A stretch of 27,965 nt of DNA from a virus, in IMG/VR virus record IMGVR_UViG_3300017917_002689, positions 1 through 27,965 of that record, one strand, 5' to 3'. The notes beneath the pieces are model-generated. The model did no database searches and was not told the origin of the DNA. It saw only the letters and a program-made list of their open reading frames with translations. Numbering within the stretch: the stretch's first letter is position 1; each line of letters begins with the position of its first letter. The translations under genes and the position numbers were made by a program. Positions 6,469-14,512 of this stretch are shown here, one piece after another.

Positions 6469-7794
6469 ATGCCTTATCCAAATGAACACGCTGCAAGAAT
6501 GATGGACCCAGGGGCTTGTGATGAAAAGTCTTATAGACGTAAAAGAGCAGGCGATGGAGTGAGTCTTATTCTATGTAAGCAAGAAGATAAAATGGTAGCA
6601 CAAGCTTATAGATTTGATAAAGATAAATTCAGTGAAGAGGAGGCAAAGGCTTGGATGGATAAACATGATTTAAAATATATGAAATTCGAACCAGCGTCTA
6701 ATGTAAAAGCAAAATTATCAATGAAGGCATCCTATGGACAGCCCGAGGTAGATGGTAAAATATGGAGTGCAGGTATGCATCATGTATTTGTTAATGATAA
6801 ACCAGCGCGAGTATATGTACCAGAAGAAACAATAATGGACACATTTAATTCCATTAAGAATTTGATTGAGGATAATGGAAGGATGCCTATTGGTATTGAT
6901 CATTTATCCAACAGTGTTCTTGAAGAGAATGAAATCTTAAAAAAGATGAATCTTCTTGATGTTGGAGATGTTAATAAGGTTGGTACCGATGGCTCAAGTA
7001 TTTTCATCCTTGATGGAGAAATCCACAATCAACAGATCGATGCATTGTACAGTCAAGGTGATATTCCAGCATATAGTATTGTAGGTGCCATGGATGCAAA
7101 GCCATGTCCTTCAGGTAAAGCTGATTATGTTGTTAAATCTATTGATGTAGAACGTGTTGACTTTGTACAAGAGGGAGGATGTCAAGTTTGTAAAGTCGGT
7201 GTTCAACCAGACGAACTGATCCTCACATCAAAGAAGAATAATATGGAGGAAGAATCTATGGTAGATAAAGTAGATGAAGCAGTTGTTCAAGAACCTGTTG
7301 AAGAAGTTAAAGATGATGCAGTTGTTGAAGAGCCTGTGGAAGAAAAAGAAGTAGAGGTTAAAGAAGATGCCGTGCAAGACCCGGAAGTCAAAGAAGAAGT
7401 CAAAGAAGAGTCAGAAGAAGAAGAGGTAGTAGTTGAAGAAGAACCAGACGTGGTTGATATACTTAAAAAAGAGATAGCTGACTTGAAAAAAGAACTTCAA
7501 GATCTTGGTGGTAAGAAACCTAAAGTTGAAGCAAAAGATGCAGAAAAAGCTGTACGTGAATTGATTCAAGCTGGTAAAGCATTACCAAAAATGAAAGCAG
7601 GACTCATAGCAACTTATGAAGCTGATCCTGATGCATTCGAGCAATTAGCTGCATCTATGCCTAAAATGGTAAAGATGGAAACCAAAGCTAAACTCGCAAA
7701 AGTTAAGAAAGAAGAAAGAGCAGCTAAAGAAGCTGAACAAGCAGAATCTGCTCAAAAAGCAATGGCCGAAAAGTATTTCGGAGTTAAATTATAG
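6469..7794 (+). CDS. Prohead protease fused to scaffold, 441 aa
   Basis: GAGGTGA (6458-6464) precedes ATG 6469. Residues 1-75 form an N-terminal domain beginning PYPNEHAARMMDPGAC, seen ahead of proteases in some phage heads. Residues about 85-250 are the maturation protease: GIDHLS with candidate catalytic His145, and AYSIVGAMD with candidate Ser203. Both are inferred from the phage prohead protease/Mu gpI pattern. From about residue 255 the chain becomes a Glu/Val/Lys-rich scaffold with a coiled coil and a basic C-terminal capsid-binding end. A second start inside the gene probably makes free scaffold. Confidence 0.8.
   Translation: MPYPNEHAARMMDPGACDEKSYRRKRAGDGVSLILCKQEDKMVAQAYRFDKDKFSEEEAKAWMDKHDLKYMKFEPASNVKAKLSMKASYGQPEVDGKIWSAGMHHVFVNDKPARVYVPEETIMDTFNSIKNLIEDNGRMPIGIDHLSNSVLEENEILKKMNLLDVGDVNKVGTDGSSIFILDGEIHNQQIDALYSQGDIPAYSIVGAMDAKPCPSGKADYVVKSIDVERVDFVQEGGCQVCKVGVQPDELILTSKKNNMEEESMVDKVDEAVVQEPVEEVKDDAVVEEPVEEKEVEVKEDAVQDPEVKEEVKEESEEEEVVVEEEPDVVDILKKEIADLKKELQDLGGKKPKVEAKDAEKAVRELIQAGKALPKMKAGLIATYEADPDAFEQLAASMPKMVKMETKAKLAKVKKEERAAKEAEQAESAQKAMAEKYFGVKL
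7258..7794 (+). CDS. Nested in-frame scaffolding protein, 178 aa (probable)
   Basis: Inside the protease gene, GGAGGA (7245-7250) lies 7 bases before ATG 7258 (Met264 of the long product). It falls exactly at the switch from protease to acidic scaffold sequence. The product would be the scaffold alone, as with Nu3 inside gene C of phage lambda. This is an internal start in the same frame, not a separate ORF. The site could be chance, but its position and quality argue for use. Confidence 0.6.
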   Translation: MVDKVDEAVVQEPVEEVKDDAVVEEPVEEKEVEVKEDAVQDPEVKEEVKEESEEEEVVVEEEPDVVDILKKEIADLKKELQDLGGKKPKVEAKDAEKAVRELIQAGKALPKMKAGLIATYEADPDAFEQLAASMPKMVKMETKAKLAKVKKEERAAKEAEQAESAQKAMAEKYFGVKL

Positions 7795-7813
7795 TATTTA
7801 GGAGGATATTAAA

Positions 7814-8371
7814 ATGGCAGCAAGAAAAAGTTTTGTATACATGAAAAATTTCCCTGTCGTAACATGCGATGCTTACGAAGGAACAATAACCAGATACACA
7901 TCTGCAGTAACCCCAACCGGTGGTATCGCAGAAGGAGCAGCAGTTTACAGTGCACCTATTGAAAAAGGTGACTTTGTAAAACTCAAAGACAACACCGAAA
8001 CAGGTGGAATTATATTAGTAGAAGCATCCGCAGCTGGCGATGAATTATTTATTGGAATGGCTGTATCTGACCCATTTGGTGTAGATAACACAACCGCTTC
8101 CAGTGGTACTCCAGCAGCAGCATACAGAAGAAAAGTAGATGTTGCATTATTCGGATTAGGTATTATTGAAGCAACCGTATCCGCAACAGCAGTTGTAGCT
8201 CCGGGTGACTATGTTGGATTTGATGCTGACGAAGTAAATGAAGTAGAAACCCAGATCGCATACGCATCTGTAGCTGTCGGAAGTAATGGTGGATTATACG
8301 CATTACACTATGCAGCAGTTGGAACAAAAGTAGCAATATTAGTTGGAGGATCTGTATTCGTAGGTAACTAA
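7814..8371 (+). CDS. Capsid decoration-like protein, 185 aa
   Basis: GGAGGATA (7801-7808) precedes ATG 7814. The protein is rich in Ala, Gly, Val and Thr, with short beta-strand-like segments (GDFVKLKDNTETGGIILVEA, DVALFGLGIIEATVS, TKVAILVGGSVFVG). Its place between scaffold and major capsid gene is where head decoration proteins (gpD/DUF2190-like) occur. Their role is to cap the capsid three-fold sites after expansion and resist internal DNA pressure. The family assignment rests on position and composition, not on a decisive motif. Confidence 0.65.
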   Translation: MAARKSFVYMKNFPVVTCDAYEGTITRYTSAVTPTGGIAEGAAVYSAPIEKGDFVKLKDNTETGGIILVEASAAGDELFIGMAVSDPFGVDNTTASSGTPAAAYRRKVDVALFGLGIIEATVSATAVVAPGDYVGFDADEVNEVETQIAYASVAVGSNGGLYALHYAAVGTKVAILVGGSVFVGN

Positions 8372-8410
8372 GCCTAACGAATAACATTTTTATATTAGGA
8401 GGTTATTATT

Positions 8411-9319
8411 ATGGTAGAACAAACAATAGACCCAAGACAAGCATTACAGCCAAGATTCCTTGAAGGAGTTATTAATAAGAAATTAGAACAGCAATTAGAC
8501 TTTTTAGGTATGTTCCCTCGTGTTAGAACTGACGCTTTATCTTTCAGTTACTTTGAAGACACAACCAGTGCTGGAGCAGATATCACAGCAGGTACCATGG
8601 GTACACCAAATGATCTATTAGAACTTGGTGAACTCTCAGAGATCGAAGTATCAAGAATCAGCATGGCACACGGTGCAATGAAAAGGTTCGGGTACCAACT
8701 TAGATTCTCACAGAGACAACTAAGAGAAATAGCTGTTATTGATGAAATTAACAGAGCTGTTGACAGAGCTGTTTTCGGTATAAGTAAGAAAATGAATGAT
8801 GATATAGTTGATGTAATTAAAGCTGTATCAAACGATGTAACAGAAGTATCCGGTAGTGCTGTATGGTCTGATGACGCAGCAACTCCAGTAGAAGATTTAC
8901 TTTCATTCCAAGAAGCTTCTATGATTGAAGGATATCCATACATGTTAAACAACCTTTACTTACACAAAACAAACTACTTCGAAATGTTAAAATACATCCA
9001 GGGTGTAGACATTAACTGGGTCAAATCTCCATTCGGTGGAGCTCAAGAAGTCCCTGAAATCAATGGTGTGAAATTACACAACCTCCACTCAACTCAGCTC
9101 GCTGAAGGTGGATACATTGGTACAGATGACAGATTCCCAGGTATCACAGTATACGAATATTTAGACCCTAAACATTCCAGTATGGAAGGTGGAATGATTA
9201 ACGTCAACATGTACGAAGAAGAAAGATTCCCATACAACATAGTTGTAGAAATGTACGCAGAAAGAGGAATCGCAACTAAATTACCTAACAGTATATACTA
9301 CAAATCAAGTGGTATTTAA
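8411..9319 (+). CDS. Major capsid protein, HK97 fold, 302 aa
   Basis: AGGAGG (8397-8402) precedes ATG 8411. It follows protease/scaffold and decoration genes and precedes a terminator, as major capsid genes do. The long helix DEINRAVDRAVFGISKKMND (spine helix) and the C-terminal strands (NIVVEMYAERGIATKLPNSI) fit the HK97 fold. A FDTT-like segment SYFEDTTSAGADIT near residue 46 suits the E-loop. The length of 302 residues suits a small HK97-fold subunit without a long delta domain, consistent with a separate scaffold. Codons are richer in C-ending forms than in the tail genes, as expected of a highly expressed gene. Confidence 0.85.
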   Translation: MVEQTIDPRQALQPRFLEGVINKKLEQQLDFLGMFPRVRTDALSFSYFEDTTSAGADITAGTMGTPNDLLELGELSEIEVSRISMAHGAMKRFGYQLRFSQRQLREIAVIDEINRAVDRAVFGISKKMNDDIVDVIKAVSNDVTEVSGSAVWSDDAATPVEDLLSFQEASMIEGYPYMLNNLYLHKTNYFEMLKYIQGVDINWVKSPFGGAQEVPEINGVKLHNLHSTQLAEGGYIGTDDRFPGITVYEYLDPKHSSMEGGMINVNMYEEERFPYNIVVEMYAERGIATKLPNSIYYKSSGI

Positions 9320-9344
9320 ATATAGTTTTTGGTACAATTAGGGT

Positions 9345-9366
9345 AGGGTAACTTACCCTTTTATGT
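9345..9366 (+). terminator. Terminator after major capsid gene
   Basis: AGGGTAA (9345-9351), C, TTACCCT (9353-9359) is a perfect inverted repeat that folds as a 5-bp stem with an AACTT loop, followed by TTTTA. It lies 26 bases after the capsid stop. Confidence 0.55.
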
Positions 9367-9378
9367 ACATCTTTTTAA

Positions 9379-9387
9379 GTTTATATA
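9379..9387 (+). promoter_or_regulatory. Archaeal TATA-box candidate
   Basis: GTTTATATA closely resembles the methanogen TATA consensus and follows a terminator. Initiation about 25 bases on would fall near the hairpin at 9406-9429, ahead of the 58-aa gene at 9458. It would allow separate expression of the genes behind the capsid gene. Confidence 0.45.
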
Positions 9388-9405
9388 TTTCATCGAAGTC
9401 TACCA

Positions 9406-9429
9406 GCCCCAGTCACAGAAGGCTGGGGC
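9406..9429 (+). other. GC-rich leader hairpin
   Basis: GCCCCAG (9406-9412) and CTGGGGC (9423-9429) form a 7-bp GC stem with a 10-base loop. Only scattered T residues follow, so it is more likely an mRNA 5' stabiliser, processing site or weak terminator than a strong terminator. Confidence 0.5.
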
Positions 9430-9457
9430 ACATATTTTATTATAGGGTGGTTATATT

Positions 9458-9634
9458 ATGGAAGAATTAGAAGGTTATGAATTAAGATGGAAAACATTAA
9501 TACAAATGTTAATAGATGCTAGAGAATATAGTTTGAGACAAGATGTAGAGATTCAACATATCATTAATATTATGGCATCAATTGAAAGACAATTCCCAAT
9601 CACAACTCCGCAAGATGTACCAGAAGGTGAATAG
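9458..9634 (+). CDS. Small hypothetical protein, 58 aa
   Basis: AGGGTGG (9444-9450) precedes ATG 9458; stop TAG at 9632-9634. It is a helical, amphipathic protein (LRWKTLIQMLIDAREYSLRQ) with a Pro-rich acidic end (PITTPQDVPEGE). No family recognised. It lies between the capsid gene with its terminator and the first fibre-like gene, downstream of a promoter candidate. It could be a small capsid or fibre accessory protein. Confidence 0.6.
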   Translation: MEELEGYELRWKTLIQMLIDAREYSLRQDVEIQHIINIMASIERQFPITTPQDVPEGE

Positions 9635-9692
9635 AAAGGAGTATCATTTGTGATATACGTATATTAACAAAAAAATAAGAGGAGAGATAATT

Positions 9693-10460
9693 ATGGCAAA
9701 CATACCAAGAGGTGCACCGAAAGGTAAGAAAAGTTTTGAAGTATTTGAAGATGTAACAGTAGATGATTTAGTGGTTACAACTGCAAATATTACTAAAATT
9801 AATGATGCAGATGCTGATTCATTAAAAATTATGGGAGAATTAACAACTAGAGCAGCAGCAGATAACAGTATGTATGTTCCTGTTGCAGCATCAAGTGGAC
9901 ATGAGAGATTATGGAAAGTAGCTGGTAAAGTAACTTCTAACGATGGTGGATATTTTGATGCATTATACGCTAATGCATCTACAACTACAACTGCTACTGG
10001 TGGAGAAATAAGAGCTATAGAAGGTAAAGCAACAGTACTTGCTAATATGGATGCTGGAGCTATAGCAACTGGTGTATACGCTAAAGTAAATGTATCTGGA
10101 GCATCTGCTGAAGTAGCAACTGCTATTGGATTAGATGTATTACTAGAAGAAGAATCCAGTGGAACAATTACATCTGGTATTGGTGTAAGAGTACAAGGTG
10201 GAGATGGAGCAATTGATTACGCTTTAGATTCAAGTGGAGACTATAGAAAAGCAGCTATTAAAATGCCAGAATTATCAGGTGGAGCAATAACAGCAGCTAC
10301 AATCGCAGGAGCTGGAGCACCAGCACAAAGTTCAGCTGCTGGAGACACTGGATTTGTAGGATTATACAAAGATACAGCAGATGGAAATGCAATTTCAGCT
10401 ATATTTAAATACGCTGGATTATACTACCACGTTAAATTAACCGACACTACAGACAGTTAA
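9693..10460 (+). CDS. Beta-repeat virion protein, head-fibre candidate, 255 aa
   Basis: GAGGAGAGA (9680-9688) precedes ATG 9693. After a short basic N-terminus (PRGAPKGKKSFEVFEDVTVD) the protein is Ala/Gly/Thr-rich with repeated strand and turn units (ATVLANMDAGAIATGVYAKV; AAIKMPELSGGAITAATIAG). This is the look of trimeric beta-helical fibres. The C-terminal 40 residues (GFVGLYKDTADGNAISAIFK) resemble the small beta domain that ends fibre or capsid-surface proteins. Position after the capsid gene and before the connector suggests a fibre or collar on the head. Inference from composition and context. Confidence 0.55.
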   Translation: MANIPRGAPKGKKSFEVFEDVTVDDLVVTTANITKINDADADSLKIMGELTTRAAADNSMYVPVAASSGHERLWKVAGKVTSNDGGYFDALYANASTTTTATGGEIRAIEGKATVLANMDAGAIATGVYAKVNVSGASAEVATAIGLDVLLEEESSGTITSGIGVRVQGGDGAIDYALDSSGDYRKAAIKMPELSGGAITAATIAGAGAPAQSSAAGDTGFVGLYKDTADGNAISAIFKYAGLYYHVKLTDTTDS

Positions 10461-10495
10461 TCTTACTGTCTTAATTTTTTAGGAGGGTAAGAATT

Positions 10496-10873
10496 ATGCC
10501 AATAGTAGAAACAAGAAGACAAACACGTATTGTTACAGCCGTAGATGGAGTTGATGTAGCTGTACCGGCTGGATTATCTACTGTATACACAGTTGATAAT
10601 ATACCTATCTCTGATTATGATAGTGCTGTTATATTAGTAACCGCTGGAACAGAAACAGTTAATGCAACATTAGATGCTGTGTTTTATGTTAAAGATAGTA
10701 ATGGAAATTCATATAGTCATACCGCAATTACACAGATAACAGCTGCTGGAAGTAGTAAAACAGATGTAGCTAAATTATATGGACATACTGGTAAACTAGT
10801 AGTAACAATCGCTGGAGATCATGCAGGTGATGGATTTGCAGGTGTCACTGTTGAAATGATATTCAAATCATAG
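10496..10873 (+). CDS. Small beta-sandwich virion protein, 125 aa
   Basis: AGGAGGGTAA (10481-10490) precedes ATG 10496. It is a predominantly beta protein with alternating hydrophobic strands (SAVILVTAGTETVNATLDAV, KLVVTIAGDHAGDGFAGVTV) and no catalytic motif. Such compact single-domain proteins are often capsid decoration or fibre-attachment units. It is followed after five bases by the first of two paralogous proteins and probably belongs to the same head-surface structure. No family recognised with certainty. Confidence 0.55.
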   Translation: MPIVETRRQTRIVTAVDGVDVAVPAGLSTVYTVDNIPISDYDSAVILVTAGTETVNATLDAVFYVKDSNGNSYSHTAITQITAAGSSKTDVAKLYGHTGKLVVTIAGDHAGDGFAGVTVEMIFKS

Positions 10874-10888
10874 GAGGAATGACTCCTA
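10871..10888 (+). promoter_or_regulatory. Ribosome binding site folded into a hairpin
   Basis: TAGGAG (10871-10876), loop GAATGA, CTCCTA (10883-10888) form a 6-bp stem that buries the GGAGG site and the first base of the ATG at 10888. An upstream ATG (10879) is too close to the ribosome binding site. Translation may depend on ribosomes finishing the previous gene, whose stop is at 10871-10873. Confidence 0.5.
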
Positions 10889-12000
10889 TGAACAAACAAT
10901 TATTAAGATTAAAACAAAGAAGTAATGGAGATATAATTCAGGTTGCTCAAAGCGACGATGATAATAATTTATATGTAAATATTGATGCTGGTACATTAGA
11001 TGAATTAACACATGTAACTAATATTGATTCAGTTGATTTAATCACAGAAGTAAATAAGAGTGTATCATATGGAACAGATGACTATGGGAATGAATTAGCA
11101 TTATTAACAGATACAGATGGACATTTATCAGTTGATACATCTAATCATATACATGATACATTATATTATCAAACAGGATATAACACAATAGAAGCAGGAT
11201 CAACACCAACTGATGTTATAAGAACTGAAATACCATACGATGCATCATATAAAAATAGAAGAGGTATAATTGGAATAGCAAACTTTTCTGGTACTACAGA
11301 ATTAAATGTTACATATAATATAGCTATTGATATTGATGGAATAACAACACATGTATTTAGACACGGTATAATCGCCCCATATACACGTAAATATCCAGCT
11401 ACATCAACAGCATGGAGTAGTGCAGTTGAATATAATAATACAGGTACAGTATATACAGATTATTCAAATTCTATGAGTAATAAACAGGTATATACATTAA
11501 CATGGAATTTTAATGAAGTTGGAGATGCATTGTATTTTGGTGCACCATTTAAGTTTAATCAGGTTGAATTTTTAACTGAAATAGCAGGTGTATTTGATGC
11601 AACTATTACCTGGGAATATTGGGATGGTAATAGTTGGGATCCTTTGACTATATTAAAAAATACAACAGGAACAACTACAGCTAAATCATTTACAGTTGAT
11701 AATGGTGTTATACATAGTGTTGTATTTATAACAGAACTTGACTGGGTAGCTAATATTCCAGATGGTGTTAATATGGAATCACAATATTGGGTACGTGCCC
11801 GTGTTAGTGATTTTAATAGTATAACAATACCACCTGTTATTAAATATGTACGATTTAAAGATGCGGCTTCACCAGCAGGATTACCATATGAAATAGATGA
11901 TATGTTTGTTAAACCAGATACTATATCATATCTTACAATTGCGCCAAATAAAGATTTACCAGACGATGAAGAATTAGTTTATTGGATAGGAGTTGTTTAA
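10888..12000 (+). CDS. Virion surface protein, paralogue A, 370 aa
   Basis: The start at 10888 is chosen over 10879 for spacing from AGGAGG. An N-terminal region (LKQRSNGDIIQVAQSDDDNN) is followed by beta-rich sequence. Residues about 212-318 hold a domain with the motifs ALYFGAPFKFNQVEF, TITWEYWDGNSWDPL, LDWVANIP and QYWVRARVSDF. The same domain appears in the next gene. WEYW-x-G-x-SW domains of this kind occur in adhesin-like and tail-surface proteins, probably as carbohydrate- or surface-binding beta sandwiches. Located between capsid and connector genes, so a head fibre or neck whisker is the best guess. Confidence 0.55.
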   Translation: MNKQLLRLKQRSNGDIIQVAQSDDDNNLYVNIDAGTLDELTHVTNIDSVDLITEVNKSVSYGTDDYGNELALLTDTDGHLSVDTSNHIHDTLYYQTGYNTIEAGSTPTDVIRTEIPYDASYKNRRGIIGIANFSGTTELNVTYNIAIDIDGITTHVFRHGIIAPYTRKYPATSTAWSSAVEYNNTGTVYTDYSNSMSNKQVYTLTWNFNEVGDALYFGAPFKFNQVEFLTEIAGVFDATITWEYWDGNSWDPLTILKNTTGTTTAKSFTVDNGVIHSVVFITELDWVANIPDGVNMESQYWVRARVSDFNSITIPPVIKYVRFKDAASPAGLPYEIDDMFVKPDTISYLTIAPNKDLPDDEELVYWIGVV

Positions 12001-12001
12001 T

Positions 12002-12940
12002 ATGCCTGTAGATATAAAACCAATGGTAAAAAGACCAAATAATTCATATGGACATCTACGCGCTGATGATGAGGGTAATTTATTCATACGTGATGGTCGT
12101 TGTGATAATCCAGAAATAATATTAACAGAAACTGATATTGTATTTGGTAATAGTGCTCCTCAATATTCTGGTGAAGAGGTTATTATAATAAAACCTTATA
12201 GTACTATATATGATAAATATATTATATATGTATCAAATAGTTCAACTGAAACAACTTTAGATTTAAGTGTTCGTAATGCTATTGACATGTTTGATACAAC
12301 ATTATATGGTGAAATATACACAGCAACTATTCCAGCTGCAGTTTATAATTCTTTTAGTGCAACTGCATGGAGTAGTTGTTTTACTAGTATTGGTGGTGTA
12401 TTATCTGATGAATCTGGTGATTTAAACGACATTGGTCCAACTGATGTTCCATTTACATTTGGTGCAACTAATGATGCTATTTATTTTGGAAATACTTATA
12501 AATTTCAACGTATGCGATTATTAGTTGGAACAGCTGGAGTTTATACAGCTACATTTACATGGGAATATTGGAATGGATCATCATGGAGTGAAATTATTGG
12601 TTTAACTGATAATACTGCTATAACAACTGGTAAGCCATTTACGAAAACTGGGAATAATTTAATAACATTCCAGGTACCCATGGATTGGGAATTATACGAT
12701 ATACCATCGGATCCTACAGGTCAATATTGGATTAGAGCAAGAGCATCATCATTTACAAGCATGACAACTGGACCAAACATAAGTCAAGGATGGTATAAAC
12801 CTGTTGGTTCGGCAAATACTTATGCATATATAGTTGAAGGTTTATTTAATGGTGGCGATGTAAAAATAACAGTTTCAAATAATACAGCTTTAAGTGCAAC
12901 AGGGGGATTTACATCAAAAATAGTAGTAAAAGAATTTTAA
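12002..12940 (+). CDS. Virion surface protein, paralogue B, 312 aa
   Basis: The true start is ATG 12002, one base after the previous stop, with AGGAG at 11988-11992. The matching N-terminus (VKRPNNSYGHLRADDEGNLF) and residues about 157-258 (AIYFGNTYKFQRMRL, TFTWEYWNGSSWSEI, MDWELYDIP, QYWIRARASSF) align with the gene before it. The pair therefore arose by tandem duplication and diverged widely at the protein level. It probably forms part of the same head or neck appendage. The rest of the chain is beta-rich with no further recognised domain. Confidence 0.55.
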   Translation: MPVDIKPMVKRPNNSYGHLRADDEGNLFIRDGRCDNPEIILTETDIVFGNSAPQYSGEEVIIIKPYSTIYDKYIIYVSNSSTETTLDLSVRNAIDMFDTTLYGEIYTATIPAAVYNSFSATAWSSCFTSIGGVLSDESGDLNDIGPTDVPFTFGATNDAIYFGNTYKFQRMRLLVGTAGVYTATFTWEYWNGSSWSEIIGLTDNTAITTGKPFTKTGNNLITFQVPMDWELYDIPSDPTGQYWIRARASSFTSMTTGPNISQGWYKPVGSANTYAYIVEGLFNGGDVKITVSNNTALSATGGFTSKIVVKEF

Positions 12941-12953
12941 AGAGGTTATAAAA

Positions 12954-13382
12954 ATGACATATGCAAGTAGTACAAAATTAGGATATCTTATAGCTTCTGT
13001 TGATGACTCCGTTTCTGCTAATCTTAAATCTCAAGCTATAACAACCGCTGATACATGGGTTAATAGTCAAATAGGTACCATATCTGGAACAGTGCCATTA
13101 TTAATTGAAGAGGCAGCTACTCATTTTGCTTATGCTTTCATATTACGTATCTTATATGATACTGATAGTGAAGAATCTCAAACAATGGTTTGGGAAGAAA
13201 AGCTAGCAAGAGAATTATTAGCAGCTTATCAAGCACAAAATCCTGATACACCTGATTATGAAAGTCCATACAGTAGTAGTTTAACACCAACCGAAGAATT
13301 CATGGAACGTAATATACGAACTGAATATGATCCAGATGAAGACAATAAAGATAATGTCACCGATGAATGGGACTCTGAATAG
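12954..13382 (+). CDS. Head-tail connector protein (gp6-like), 142 aa
   Basis: AGAGGT (12940-12945) precedes ATG 12954. The N-terminal two thirds is helical, with the pattern of adaptor proteins that ring the portal: AITTADTWVNSQIG, PLLIEEAATHFAYAFILRIL, WEEKLARELLAAYQAQNP. The C-terminal tail is acidic and disordered. The position immediately before an HK97 gp10-like gene is where the gp6/gp15-type adaptor sits. It closes the packaged head and creates the tail-docking surface. Confidence 0.65.
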   Translation: MTYASSTKLGYLIASVDDSVSANLKSQAITTADTWVNSQIGTISGTVPLLIEEAATHFAYAFILRILYDTDSEESQTMVWEEKLARELLAAYQAQNPDTPDYESPYSSSLTPTEEFMERNIRTEYDPDEDNKDNVTDEWDSE

Positions 13383-13394
13383 GGGGTCTCATTT

Positions 13395-13841
13395 ATGGTA
13401 GACGTTAAAATAACAGTTGATGATGAAGGATTAGAAAAAGCATTGTTACAAAAAGCTGGAAAGATTAAGTCAGAAGCTCAGAGTTTATCTAGGGATTTAG
13501 TAGATATAGCATTTAAATGGGTTCAAAGAGAAGCACCCCGTAAAACAGGAAGACTTAAAGGTTCTGGTATAGAGAAAGGTTATACTGGACAAGGTGGATG
13601 GATATTTGCAAGTAAAGCAAGAGTTCCATATATGGATTTTGTTATTGATGGAACACAACCACATTTAATTATACCTAAATCTAGACAGGCGTTAAGTTGG
13701 CCTGGTGCAAGTCATCCAGTTAAAAAGATTAAACATCCAGGAACTAAAAGTAATCCATTTGTCGATAGAGCAGCTGATTCAATGATGGGCGAGTTCGAAC
13801 GTCGTATAAGTAACTTTGAAAAATGGTTGGAGGAATTATAA
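13395..13841 (+). CDS. Tail completion/head-closure protein, HK97 gp10-like, 148 aa
   Basis: The ribosome binding site is weak and G-rich (AGGGGGT, 13381-13387), before ATG 13395. The family signature is clear: VQREAPRKTGRLKGSG (about residues 46-61), a bulky aromatic and Pro region with HLIIPKSRQALSW, and the closing NPFVDRAADSM. These small proteins sit at the head-tail junction in siphoviruses. The next start lies one base beyond the stop. Confidence 0.82.
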   Translation: MVDVKITVDDEGLEKALLQKAGKIKSEAQSLSRDLVDIAFKWVQREAPRKTGRLKGSGIEKGYTGQGGWIFASKARVPYMDFVIDGTQPHLIIPKSRQALSWPGASHPVKKIKHPGTKSNPFVDRAADSMMGEFERRISNFEKWLEEL

Positions 13842-13842
13842 C

Positions 13843-14295
13843 ATGGGTTTATTAGCATTAGTTAATGCACTTGATACCTTACTAGTGGATGTTAATGACG
13901 GTGGTACTCCAACCCATACTCATTATTTTGATCATGTATGGGTAGGTAAACCTGATAAACTTCCAATGGGAGATCGTTGTGTTGCTTTTATAGAGATAGG
14001 TATGGAGCCAGATTTCTATTATACATTCTGTCCAACTAATACTCAAAGCGATGTAGATATTTATATTACCATCTTGAGTAAAGGACATGTAGAAACAGCT
14101 CATAAACATTTATATACTGTGGTTGACGCAGTTAAAACCGCACTCTATGCAAATGACACAATAACAAGCACTTGTATTGCAAGTACAATTGAGAGCATTG
14201 AATATGGAGATGTAGCAAAAAGCAATGTAGAAGCTAAAAATGTAGCAACAGGAGCTAGAATATTATTAAAATGTAGAATGGAGCCAGCAGCATGA
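13843..14295 (+). CDS. Tail terminator-like protein, 150 aa
   Basis: ATG 13843 has GGAGG (13829-13833) upstream; the frame is open earlier but overlaps the preceding gene. The helix GLLALVNALDTLLVD is followed by strands (RCVAFIEIGMEPDFYYTF, SDVDIYITILSK), a helix (AHKHLYTVVDAVKTALYA) and a final strand (GARILLKCRMEP). This alpha-beta order matches lambda gpU/DUF3168-type tail terminators, which cap the tube. The gene order gp10-like, terminator, then tube protein supports this. Confidence 0.65.
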   Translation: MGLLALVNALDTLLVDVNDGGTPTHTHYFDHVWVGKPDKLPMGDRCVAFIEIGMEPDFYYTFCPTNTQSDVDIYITILSKGHVETAHKHLYTVVDAVKTALYANDTITSTCIASTIESIEYGDVAKSNVEAKNVATGARILLKCRMEPAA

Positions 14296-14510
14296 TAAAG
14301 ATAAAATTTGTTGGACCTAGCCAAGCATTCACACCGTTTGGTGTCATGGTGCCTGGTGAAGTCAAAGAAATAGATGAAAAACATTATGATATTGCCCGTA
14401 TATTAAGGGGGCAATTCAAATTAGCAGATAAAAAAGAAGTAGTAAAAAAGAAGGAAGCGGTTGGAAAAAAGAAGGTTGCCCCCGCTGTCCAAAAAGTTAA
14501 GGAGGAATAA
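14292..14510 (+). CDS. Small basic protein between terminator and tube, 72 aa
   Basis: The start overlaps the previous stop as ATGA (14292-14295). Residues 1-40 form a small beta domain (KIKFVGPSQAFTPFGVMVPG), like short head-tail proteins with an N-terminal beta barrel. The remainder is a Lys/Val/Ala-rich tail (KKKEAVGKKKVAPAVQKVKE), probably disordered and binding nucleic acid or protein. Function unknown. Confidence 0.6.
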   Translation: MIKIKFVGPSQAFTPFGVMVPGEVKEIDEKHYDIARILRGQFKLADKKEVVKKKEAVGKKKVAPAVQKVKEE

Positions 14511-14512
14511 AT

